Made by a program: the position numbers and the translations under genes. Shown here one piece after another: positions 22,401 to 33,413 of a stretch of DNA of 64,000 nucleotides. The notes below the pieces were generated by a model. The model saw nothing but the letters and a program-made list of their open reading frames with translations, was not told the origin of the DNA and searched no databases. Origin of the DNA: Narthecium ossifragum (taxonomy: Eukaryota > Streptophyta > Magnoliopsida > Dioscoreales > Nartheciaceae); contig OY986966.1 of assembly GCA_963920575.1 (NCBI GenBank), forward strand, positions 4,174,130 through 4,238,129, given 5' to 3'. Each line of letters begins with the position of its first letter. Position 1 is the first letter of the stretch.

Positions 22401-25400
22401 TTCCAGGATGGAGATGTTGTCATTTTCTCTGAAGTTCAAGGAATGGAAGAGCTAAATGACGGAAAACCAAGAAAAGTTATAAATGTAAGCCCGTATTCAT
22501 TTTCTATTGATGAAGACACTTCCCAGTTTGGTCCGTACGAGAAAGGTGGTATTGTTATACAGGTTAAAGAACCTAAGGTCCTGCATTTCAGACCGTTGAG
22601 AGATGCTCTAAGAGATCCAGGCAACTTCCTTCTGAGTGGCTTCACCACGTTTGACCACCCTTGTCTCTTGCACTTGGCTTTTCAAGCACTGGATAAGTTC
22701 AAGCATGACATGGGACGTTTTCCTGTTGCTGGTTCCGAAGAAGATGCTTTAGTGTTGATAGAATTTGTTGTCAGCATGAATGAAAGCTTGGCGGAAGGTA
22801 AGCTGAAAAAGATCGATAAGAAAGTTCTACGTCATTTTGCAAATGGTTCAAGAGCAATTCTGAATCCTATGGCTGCAATGTTTGGTGGTATTGTTGGGCA
22901 AGAGGTCCTGAAAGCCTGCACAGGAAAATTTTATCCCTTTTTACAGGCAAGTCTTTTGACCTTTATTTAGTTTTAATTGCGCTAGTCCATATCTAATGTA
23001 ACCAATTTTCTATTTGTGGCAGTTCTTCTATTTTGATTCAGTCGAGTCTCTTCCAGTTGAACCTTTGGATCCTGATGATGTGAAGCCATTGAACTGCCGT
23101 TATGATGCTCAAATTTCAGTTTTCGGATCTAAACTTCAGAAGAAAATGGAAGAGGCTAAAATATTTGTCGTCGGCTCTGGTGCTCGTGGATGTGAATTCT
23201 TGAAGAACCTTGCTCTAATGGGTGTTTGTTGCAACCAGAAAGGGAAGCTGACAATAACTGATGGTGATTTGATAGAAAAGAGCAATCTTACCCGCCAATT
23301 TCTATGTCGTGATTCGGACATTGGGCTGCCTAAATCCACTGTAGCTGCTTCTGTCGCTATTTCAATCAATCCAAGCTTTCATATTGAACCTCTTCTGGAT
23401 ATAGTTGCTCCGGAGACAGAAAATATGTTCTGTGATGAATTTTGGGAAAGCTTAGATGTGGTTATTAGTGCGGTGGACACAGTCGAAGCGAGGATGTATC
23501 TGGACCTTAGGTGCTTATACTTCCAGAAGCCATTTTTGGAATCTGAAACGCTGGGCACCCAGTGTAACACACAAGTGGTCGTACCTCACCTGAGCGAGAC
23601 TTATGGAGCTACTATAGATGCATTAGCTAAGCAGGCACCTATTTGCACAGTTCGCTCGTTCCCTTACAAGATTGATCACTGCCTAATCTGGGCACGATCT
23701 GAATTTGAGGGCTTGCTGGAAACAATTCCCATTGAAGTGAACAAGTTCCTAACCAACCCAAGTGAGTATGCTTCTAGCATGAAACAAGCTGGTAATGCCC
23801 AGGCCAAGGATCTGCTTGAACATGTCGTGGTGTGTCTTACCGAGGAGAGATGCCAGACATTTGAAGATTGTGTTCATTGGGCACGACTGAGGTAATGCTT
23901 ATAAGTGCATTTCTTCTATTCCCTGTTGTGTTATTCCTTACTCAGGATTTTCATGTGTTCTCAGGTTTGAAGATTACTTCTCGAACCGTGTCAAGCAGTT
24001 AACGTTTACCTTCCCCGATGACTCTGTGACCAGCACAGGCGCACCTTTCTGGTCCGCTCCTAAACGGTATCCCCGTCCGTTAGAATTCTCAACTGACAAC
24101 TTAGGCCACCTTCACTTTCTCATGTATGCCACTATATTGAGAGCGGAGACATTTCAAATCTCTGTGCCTGCCTGGGCCAAAAACTTTCAAAAGCTGGGTG
24201 ATGCTGTGGAAAAGGTGATTGTCCCTGAATTCCAACCGAGGAAGGGAGCCAAGGTAGATGAGAAAGCCACAACCCAGTCTGCTACCTCTGCTGATGATGC
24301 TGTTGATATAACTAATCTCATCACAAAGCTGGAAGAGTGTGCCAAGAAGCTTCCCCCAGGGTTTCTATTGCATCCAATGGAGTTTGATAAGGTTTGGAAT
24401 CTTACATACGTGCTTTCAAGGTTATCTGCCTCTTCCTTTTTGAAATCGTTCAACAGGTAGCTGATTTTCAGTTTCTTGTAAAGCTTTTTTTCGCAGTAAG
24501 CTATCTTTCCTCATCTATGCTGGTCGATTTCTATATCGTTTCTACTTTAGCTTGCAAGATTTCTTTCGGGATCACACTTTTTCTAATTTTTCAAACAATT
24601 GGACTTAAAAACTCAAGCATTGTTCATACATTTGGGTTTTCATACTTTGGTGATCTTCTCCATATAATTTCATATCCCATACAGGTATTGTCAAGTAGCT
24701 TGTAAATGTTTGAAAAGACCAACAGTACTATTGTACTCAATCTGCTGCTGTCATTTATGTTTTTCACTTGAAGTCCTTAAAATATGTTTTGACCTGTCAA
24801 TTTTTCCTGAAGGCGCATTAAATTTATAGTAGTCCATATATTTCCTACTCGGATGAATTATAGATGTTTCTTGAAGTGTGGAGTTTCTTTTTTTACGTGG
24901 TGCCAACTAGCTACATTAAGTATGTTCCCTTTTTCTATATTCACAGAATGATGGCAGAAATCATCATATGGACTTGATAGTTGGTCTTGCTAATATGCGG
25001 GCAAGAAACTACAGCATTCCAGAAGTAGATAAGGTGAAGGCGAGACTGATTCTCGAGAGTGTCATCCCCGTCTTTGCTACCTCCACAGCGATGGCCACAG
25101 GTCTCGTCTGCCTTGAGCTATACAAAGTGCTTTCTGGCCGTCACAAGGTTTCGGATTACCGTAACACTTATGCAGATCTTGCACTCCCCTCGTTCTCTAC
25201 GGAAGAGCCAGTACGACCTGGGGCCGTAAAGCACCAAGACATGGAATGGACGGTTTGGGACCGCTGGGTTGTAGAGGGAAACGTTACCATAATGGAGTTT
25301 CTTCAGTGGATGAAGGACAGAGGCCTTAACGTATACAGTATCGCGTGTGGTGATGCTTCTGAGATTTACCACAAAAAGATAAGCAAGCACCAGGATCGGT

Positions 25401-25573
25401 TGAAGAGAAAAGTTGTTGACGTGGTGAAGGAAGTAGCCCAGATAGAACTTCCAGCCTATAGGAGCCATGTGGATGTCTTGGTGCTTTGCGACGATGACGC
25501 CCTTAATAAGGTAGAGATTCCACTCGTATCCGTATACTTTGGGCAGTTGGAGCAGGGGATTCCTCAAGCCTGA
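19425..25573 (+). CDS. UBA1: Ubiquitin-activating enzyme E1 (UBA1-type), six exons
   Basis: E1 adenylates ubiquitin with ATP, forms a thioester with it and hands it to E2 enzymes in nucleus and cytosol. Exons by splice signals and phase: 19425-19677, 20413-20630, 22152-22946, 23023-23891, 23965-24391, 24947-25573, giving 1062 residues (the plant family is about 1050-1090). Seen in order: basic N-terminus (MTPRKRAG), inactive adenylation half ([25 protein letters not shown]), active half ([17 protein letters not shown] near residue 475; [19 protein letters not shown]), catalytic Cys at about residue 630 ([10 protein letters not shown]), and the ubiquitin-fold domain ending [15 protein letters not shown]. 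Oddities: the usual LHSRQL motif before YGRET is missing, GSGALG reads GSGARG, the C-terminus has about ten extra residues, and intron 3 is GC-AG. It is probably a divergent E1 paralogue; no stops are present. Confidence 0.9.
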
Positions 25574-26340
25574 GTCCCAAAACGGGTACTTGGGTGGTGA
25601 ATCCAGATAGTCATCAAGTTGCTCGGGTGTTTGTCCTTTCCTCACCACCATTCGAGGAAAGGCTGGTAAAACACATATTCTGACTTGCAATCTGCTTATG
25701 TTTCATGCCCCCGGAGTGTCTGCGGAATTCTTCTGTTTCTCAATTTCAGATTAGAACAGACATTGACAAAGTCAGGATGTATACATAAAGTCAATGCTGC
25801 TTCTATGCTTGATTTTCTGGCTATTTGCTTATGTTGCTGTAAATGCGAAACGTCTACTATCTGTGATGTTACGTCGTTTCTGTTTCCGCTCCCTCCCCTC
25901 CCTCGCTCCCCCCCCCCCCCCTCTTTTATACTACTTTTTCTATACGACCCAAAGATGATTCGGACGTAGTGCAACAGGTTCTTTTCGGGCCTGTTTGGTT
26001 CCTGTATCAGCAGCGGCGAAGCCACATTAGCCCCCCTGGACTCATGTATGATCTTCAAATACCCACGCTGCAATGTAGGCCTGTTGTTATTTAATAGCGA
26101 GCGGGGCCCCTGGCCAGCCCACGACAAGTGCCTCGTTGCCACAAAATCAATTGCGATTCTGTGGTCCACCACAGTCGTTATTCCGATTCGGTGTGGTCTC
26201 CTCGTTTCCGGCCTCTCCACCCGCGTAAACTACAATACGGACAACAGATATATATATATATTTGCTATTCTATAAACGGTCTCAAAATTCCACGTTGTCC
26301 CTCCGCGCGTCTTCTGCAGTACTCTGCAAGCTTCCCCACT
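25574..26340. other. E1 3' region and REC8 upstream region
   Basis: Contains the E1 3' UTR, a C-run near 25909-25922, a single transposon-like GGGCCTGTTTGGTT word near 25988 without a matching partner, and the REC8 promoter. No gene is supported. Confidence 0.5.
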
Positions 26341-26348
26341 CTATAAAA
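26341..26348 (+). promoter_or_regulatory. TATA box of the REC8 gene
   Basis: CTATAAAA, 142 nt upstream of the REC8 ATG, followed by a CT-rich leader. Confidence 0.6.
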
Positions 26349-26385
26349 CCTCCACCCCAGCTCCACACCTCTCACAGTGTCTTCC

Positions 26386-26469
26386 CTTCTCCACTCTACT
26401 GCGTCCCCAAAAACTTCTCCACTCTACTGCGTCCCCAAAAACTTCTCCATTCTCCTGCGTCTCCAAAAC
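26386..26469 (+). repeat. Three 28-bp tandem repeats in the REC8 5' UTR
   Basis: CTTCTCCACTCTACTGCGTC followed by CCCAAAAA repeats with period 28 at 26386, 26414 and 26442; the third copy is slightly diverged. The array lies between the TATA box and the start codon. Confidence 0.85.
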
Positions 26470-26489
26470 GCCGAAGAGATCGATCCAGA

Positions 26490-29400
26490 ATGTTCTACTC
26501 GCACCAGCTTCTCGCGAGGAAGGCTCCCCTTGGCCAGATCTGGTAAGGGAACTCCTACTTTCTCTTTTCGATTGGATTCCAGTCGATTGATTCTATTTGT
26601 ATTAGATATGGGGACTAGTATAGTTTTCGTTTTGAATGGTGGGGATTGGCCGTTTCCAGGATGGCCGCGACCATGCACGCCAAGATCAACAGGAGGAAGC
26701 TCGATAAGCTTGATATCATCAAGATCTGGTGAGCTTCTCTGTGGATTCGTATTGTTTTCATCTATTTCACCTCTTTTTTCTTGAGTTTTTGGTTGGATTT
26801 TTTTGGCGATCGTTGTGAGCTTCTCAATGGATTCCTCTTGTTTTCTTCTAAGTCACCTCGTTTTTCTTGAGGTTTTGGTTCTTCTCAATGGATTCCTCTT
26901 GTTTTCATCTATTTCACCTCGTTTTTCTTGAGTTTTTGGTGGATTTTTTGGCGATCGTAGTGAGGAGATCTTAAATCCATCCGTTCCAATGGCGCTCAGG
27001 CTGTCTGGGATCCTCATGGGTTAGAGATCGATCTAGTTCTTTCCTAGTTTCTCTTTTGCTGTTGATTTCTTTTCCCTTTAGTTTTGTTGATTCTCCGAGT
27101 GTTTTCTGGTTTTGGACTTTCTCAGGTGGAGTGGTGATCGTGTACGAGAGGAAGGTTAAGCTGCTCTACGGTTCGATATCTGCTTTTGATTTCGATTCGA
27201 ACCCTATTTGTTGCATACGAAGGATAGCATTCTAAGGAAGGTTTTTGGCTTTTTGGATGTCTTTTTGCAGATGATGTCACTCGGTTCCTGGTAATTACTC
27301 GAGATCTCAAAACACTTCTTCATAACTTCTCGTTTTCATTTCTTGTTTCAACTGTTGTTACTCTGTTACTTCTACCTGTGCCATTGGATTTGGGTAGGTT
27401 TTTCGTAATTGGTAATGGAATTTCTTCATTCTGTTCTCAGACAAGCTCTTGATTGTTTGAAGCTGCTTCAATTAGTCTTATAGTTCTCAATGCGTTAATT
27501 CCAAAAGTTGTCGTGTAAGGTCAAGTATGTGCAACTTAAAGACTAGTGATTACATATTGTCTCATTTCCTTGACATGTTATGCAGCATATGTAGCACATA
27601 ATGCACAATTGTGGTGTTATTACAATTTCTTAAGAATTGTGGAAATGACTCTGTTCCTTTTTAAGGTATTTGTTTTTTGATCTTAATTCTGCCACTTTTT
27701 CAGATCATTTAAAAAACTCAGGACTTTACAATTATGTCAATTTATGCAACACATTTACATTTTTGAAATTCTAAGAATTGTACATTGAAATCCGCTGAGC
27801 AGCACTATCCCTTTCTTTGATATGCCATCTTCTGTTGTTATTTCTGCTCTTTTGCTCTTTCTCCATGGAAATCAGAGATCTTTCAAGTATGTACTTGTTC
27901 TGAGGTTCTCTGAAATAGCACTTTGTTTTTCTATCTTCTGCAGGACATTTCAAAATTCTAAATCCCTTGTTTCTGAGTTTCAAGCCCTGATGTTGTGAAT
28001 GTTGCATGTTCTACCTTTCTATGTATATCATTTCAGTAGTTATTGTAGACATATTTCAGGTAGAAATTCATGAGGCTTGGAGGATTAAAGCAGTCGTTGA
28101 TCGGTAGTTAATGTAGACATATTTCAGGTAGAAATTAATGAGGCTTGGAAGGTTAAAGCAGTCACTGATCCTACTATCCTTCCCAAAAACAAGACCCAGG
28201 CCAAGTTCGACATCTTTCGCTCTTTTCTTCAATTGCAGTCAATTTCTCCACAAGCAACATTACTCTTGTTCTTATGTCTTTCCTCTTTTCCAAAGCAAAT
28301 TCCTATACAAGAATGCTTAAATGTTTACAGGTATGAAGCTGTCACGTTGCCAAATGACATTGACATGGAAGCAGAGCAGCCGATGTTCTTCTCCGGCGCC
28401 TCAGTAACCACAGCTAAATTAAAACACATGGTGCTCAGATTTCTAAAACATCTTGCATCACAAAATTTGTCATTTAGGAATAGTACCATGTATGTAAGCC
28501 GTGGATATTCAGTTTTCATAGAATGCTTGAGAGGCTTGAATGACTGCTATTGGGATCTTGAGGAATCTGCTGTTGTTAGAAGTAGAATGTTGCCTGGGAA
28601 AACAGATTATGCACCAATGTTTAAACTTCAATTCGTAAAAGGAGTTGATGCTTATTGTAATGTATTGATGGCCAATTTCAAATATGAGACATGTCAGTGA
28701 AGATCAAGAAGTGGCTTGAGTTCACATTCAAGAATGCATTGCATATTAAATGCTAATGTGATCAACTGTAGCTTTTTGGCTGATTCTCTATATTGGTAAT
28801 TCTTTTCCAACTTAAGATGTATGGTACTTCTAATATGCAGCGATTAGATCTTCTGGATGAACTCTACACTAACATAAACCCCAGAGAAGATGACCCCTCT
28901 GATGATTATCACCAAGGTTTGATGTTCCTATCCAATTCTCTGGTTAACAGAGCCTTTTGAGCCTGACAACTTCCACTGCCATTGATAAATTAGATTTTTG
29001 TAGAGCTTTGTGATAATGTTAGTGACTGTATGAAGATAACCAAGTAACTATTTCTTATTTCCAGCTGAAGCAGCTAATATCACATTGTTCGAAGATTTTG
29101 GTTCATGCCTTGCGGAGACAGATTTCTATAATCGCTTTGAGAGGCAAGTAAATTAGGATGTAGAGCATGATAATGTCTCTTATTTCAGTCAGAATTTTAG
29201 CTCATATTCATGAATCAAGGGTGCTTTGCTTGTCAGCTATTCTGCTCCTTTACCTGCTAAATGTTTTAGAGCTGGCATGTTCTCTTCTTATGCACGCGCT
29301 AAGGCTCAATTGTTCCTCTGCATGGCAGCCACCTAAACTTCTAGAATAGCTAGAGAATTATAGGGTTATAGCAGCTTTGCAGCCACAAAAATACTCCTTG

Positions 29401-32400
29401 AGGAGGAACTGAGCTGGTCTTTTTATCTGAAATTTGTGTGACTATGGCTGCAACAATTTCCTATTGAGTTTTTGCAGGTTTGACATAGGAGACGAAGAAA
29501 CCCAAGTCTTCAGTCCACAAGAACCACCCCGAGTCCCAACTACTCTTATACCCTCTCCCCCTCCACAGGATGACCACACACATGCCCCAACCAGCCTACC
29601 CTCTTCTCCTCCACCAGCTGATCCACCAGAAGGTCTATTTTCATCCTTAGAACTTAGCATGGGTACTAATGTTTGTTTCTGTACTTATGACATTTAAAGA
29701 TTCTTCTCTTGATTTAATAGATTGGATAGAAACAAGTTGTCCACATGCATCGTTTCCTTTCTTCTTTGATCTCTGAAACAAATAGCATTGCTTCACTCAT
29801 TATGTGCTTGCTAAGACCTAGATATACATGTCTTAAAAGCCTCAGTAAAATTGCCATAATTATGGACTTCTGACCATCTAGGTGAGGAAACTTTGAGAGC
29901 TAAAATCTCCATTACCTTCAGAATCACAATCATTTGTACCAGATGCCTGTAGTAGAGTATGTTGAAATGTGATCAGACAAGTCTTGCAACAGCTGATGTC
30001 AGTCTAAGGACAACAACCATTGCAGATATCATCGCCAAAGACCATCAAACGAGAGAAACAGAGGAAGAACATGCAGCGGAATGCAGAAATGAATCTCAGG
30101 GGGTAAAATGCAGGACCATCTAGAACTAAAATCACTGCCTATGACAAGTTGATTCAGTATCAGACTATTGCCATCTGACGTTCTTGGAAATTAACAGCTC
30201 AAGGAAGATGTACAAAAGGAGAGGCTTGCGAAAAGGAAGGCACATGATACAAGCCATGTGATTATGGACAATGAGCAAATCATGATCCCAGGTTGCATTT
30301 ACCAGTCCTGGCTTCTGGATGCTTCAAACATTGTCTCAAAGAGAGGGAGAAGGACAAAGGTTTCTATTTAGACATCTTTTTCCATTATTCGTCTCTCACT
30401 CTATTTGAAATTTAGTTCTACAATGCATATCTCATCTTGTCCTTACGAGAAATATGTTACAGCCTCTAAATCCTATTCAGTCTACGAAGATCAGCAGCCT
30501 CATGAACTTGCCACCAGTTGCCTTGATCACTGGTCTAGATAAATTTTCAGGAGGAGTTCAATATCCTGCTCCTCTAATGGAGCTATGGAGAAAATGGGCG
30601 GAATCAGATGGTGGACATGGATTGCCTTCAGGTTCTCATACTCTCTAGTCCTCTTAGCTAACCTTTTCAATACTACGAACAAGAAAGAAAAGGGTAAAGC
30701 TAGTTATTAAATTGGCATTTGAAGGAGTATCGACAGACGCACAACAGAATCCAGTATCACACTCACCACCTGTGGAGATGGATTCGCGAGGGCAACCTGA
30801 ATTTGTAATTTCCTCTCCGCAACATGCTTACAGTTTGCAGAACAGTCAATTGACATAGAAAGCTGTGTCTAATGAGAAATAATTGGAAACTGCAGCTCCA
30901 AGAAGAATTTCAGAGTCATGTCGGATCCCCAGCACTAGAATTCTCCATCGAAAAGCTCAGAGCCAATCTGGAGAACATGGTTTTCCAAGGAGTCAATGAG
31001 GCATCACTCAGCAATCCTTCTGTCACCCCAGGGAGTCCTGGTAACTTCAATCCTTTGTTGCATGCCTGCCTCTGTAAAACGTTACATGCTGAAAAAAATA
31101 TGCCTTTCACTTTCAGGGCAGAGTTCTAGATCTATTCCTAGCTCTGGATCTGCAAACAGTTTCATGCAAATGGAACCAGAAGTACAACCGCCCTCTGGAC
31201 GGTGAGCGAAAACTTGCTTTTATGACAATCATGTTGCCTGAATTTCTTAGTACAAGCAGGGGAATGAATTGCTAAATATCTAACATTCAGAACTCAAGCA
31301 CACGGGTAACCTTGACAATCAAGAAAAAAAATTTGTGCCACCTAGAAAGAAGTAATCATGTTCATCATGTCTTTCTTGTTTTGTACTACTTACAAAATGG
31401 AAGCAACTAGCTCTCTCTTTTGTGAGTTGATGTCATAATCTAGAGAAGACCGTTGTGGTGCCTGAGTACATACTTAATGCTGGGAATCCAATGCAGGTCG
31501 AAAAGAAAGCCACATTCTTCATCTAGGAGTAGCTTGGGGAACCTTGATACAGTCGCAGAGGAGTATCCTTTGCAGCAAAGTGTGAGAGACTTCAAGATAA
31601 GAAGGCTCTCTGAGGAAGGACCGACCCCTGACTTTGGTATGTGAATAATAAACGATCCAACTCCAAATTTAGAAATAAATTAGTAGAAATCATCATCAAT
31701 CATCTTCAGTCTAGACTGCACATTTAGAATCTTGTTTAAATTAATGTCCTTATACTTCCACTAATCGGATTATCGAAATCAACACTTTCAGAACTCATTG
31801 AGGAGACAGGTCCCACTCAAACCCCACGTCCTGTAACTTTGGATTCCTCTGCAGACAGGATCACTGAATCCATTCGCATGTGAGTAGAGAACTACCCTTG
31901 CTGACTCTTTCCGAAATATATCAACGTCCCCTTAAGCGTGAGAGTCAAATAAAACTTCATCAGTCTATTGACGCCTAATCCAGTTCCCGTTCTTATTGAT
32001 TACATGTGAAATAATTGCTGACTGCTACGGTGCAGACACCTGAAGATGCATTTCGACACACCAGGTGCCTCACCATCAGAATCACTAAACTACCTAGCCT
32101 TGGGGATGAATAGAAGGAAAGCTGCCCAGCTGTTCTACCAGACATGTGGTAATAACTTCATCCTTGGATTTGATTTCTCCATATAGAAATAGAATAACAA
32201 CTTCTATCATAGTCAGGACTCATAAGCGACTTTTAGAAAAGACTCTGAGATTCCATGCCATTAGCTACACGCTCAAATATTACGACCATGTACTCAAGAA
32301 ACAGGTTTGGTATTTGTTTTGCAGTCCTAGCAACCTTTAACTTTGTGAGGGTCCAACAGACAGACGCCTATGGCGATATCTTGATTTCGAGAGGGCCCAA

Positions 32401-32407
32401 GATGTGA
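26490..32407 (+). CDS. REC8: REC8-type meiotic cohesin subunit (alpha-kleisin), 20 exons
   Basis: REC8 closes the cohesin ring in meiosis and holds sister centromeres and arms until separase cuts it. Exons: 26490-26542, 26660-26728, 26961-27019, 27126-27170, 27271-27290, 28128-28204, 28331-28430, 28841-28916, 29065-29143, 29478-29632, 30026-30102, 30198-30359, 30463-30631, 30737-30804, 30896-31040, 31117-31201, 31497-31636, 31792-31879, 32036-32148, 32325-32407. They sum to 1863 nt and 620 residues. The N-terminal kleisin domain is near perfect (MFYSHQLLARKAPLGQIW, MAATMHAKINRRKLDKLDII, YERKVKLLYDDVTRFL); the C-terminal winged helix includes RRKAAQLFYQTCVLAT and ends in GDILISRGPKM. Exon 10 could instead end at 29662 in the same phase. 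Intron 9 is GC-AG. A partial duplicate of exon 6 lies just upstream. The motif set fits REC8 rather than mitotic RAD21. Confidence 0.92.
28035..28170 (+). repeat. 68-bp tandem duplication of the REC8 exon 6 start
   Basis: Copies 28035-28102 and 28103-28170 each contain the intron end ATGTAGACATATTTCAG (first copy ATTGTAGACATATTTCAG) and the first 43-44 nt of exon 6. Acceptors are at 28058-28059 and 28126-28127. The downstream copy continues into the full exon and is used in the gene model; the upstream copy reaches an in-frame TAG at 28105-28107. Confidence 0.9.
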
Positions 32408-33413
32408 GATCTGGGGATGGAGAGAGTTTTCTTACTGGAGCTTGGTCCAATTGCCAACACGAGGTCTAACCGTCCTATTTTACCTTATAGGATAATTTCA
32501 TAACACGTTAACGCAGAGGCGAGAAGAGATGACTCTCTCATCTCTTCAGATGTGATTTAGAAGAAAAGGTTGGTGGCTTTTATTAACCAACCATATATGG
32601 TTTGAGATCAGCTAAAACCAGTTGTGCTTAGTTATTGCATTTATTTGATTAATGACGATCTTTTACCGTGTCTGATTTTTTTGTGATGCATCCCAATATA
32701 GTAGTCTTAAGTAGGGCATCCTGATTTGATACTGAATCCACAAACCACTAAACACCAAAAGGGCCGGCTAAGCAAAGAGGTTCATCTCCGACCTATTAAA
32801 AAGTAGAGCAAAACCTTAAACAAGCTAATCCCTAGTCCTGATGTATCTATCAACCACAGTAAGAACAGAAGATGGATCACCAATGAAAGCGATATTGCTG
32901 CTCAGCAGATTTTAGTGTTCAAATCTGAGAATATAAACAATGACAATGCGTCACTAAGAATTCATAAAATGACATATAGTTGGAAATAGTTTGTGAAGTC
33001 CTAAGTGTATATAAATGATCTGAAAAGTGGCAGAATTAAGATAAAAAACAAAGCAAATAACCTAAAAAAGAACACAGTCAATATCCACAATACTTGAGAA
33101 AATTGTAATATCACCATAATTGGGCATGATGCGCTATATATGTCAAAGAAAATGAGACCAAATGCAAACTTGACCTAGCACGACAACTACGCAATTAAGA
33201 TGCTGAGTACTATCAGGACTAATAAAAGCAGCTTCAACATTCCATTTACCAAATAAACCGCCCATAAACAATCAAGAGCACATTCTACTGAGAGTCAAAA
33301 ATAGAATGCACTCAACGAATTCCTTCATTCCATCCCCCATTTATCGTCACAAAAGATAAGCTTAAAGTTGCGATCAAGAGCTGACAGTTATCTTTTAGAA
33401 CCGGATCATTCGA
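32408..33413. other. Convergent 3' intergenic region
   Basis: About 1 kb between the REC8 stop and the stop of the minus-strand LRR gene. It should hold both 3' UTRs. AT-rich, with no ORF or RNA gene recognised. Confidence 0.5.

Noticed and set aside
28431..28700. Continuation of the REC8 exon 7 frame to 28700
   Set aside because: A GTGCTC donor at 28431 joins in phase to the conserved RLD segment at 28841; the read-through peptide has no REC8 similarity and ends in a stop.
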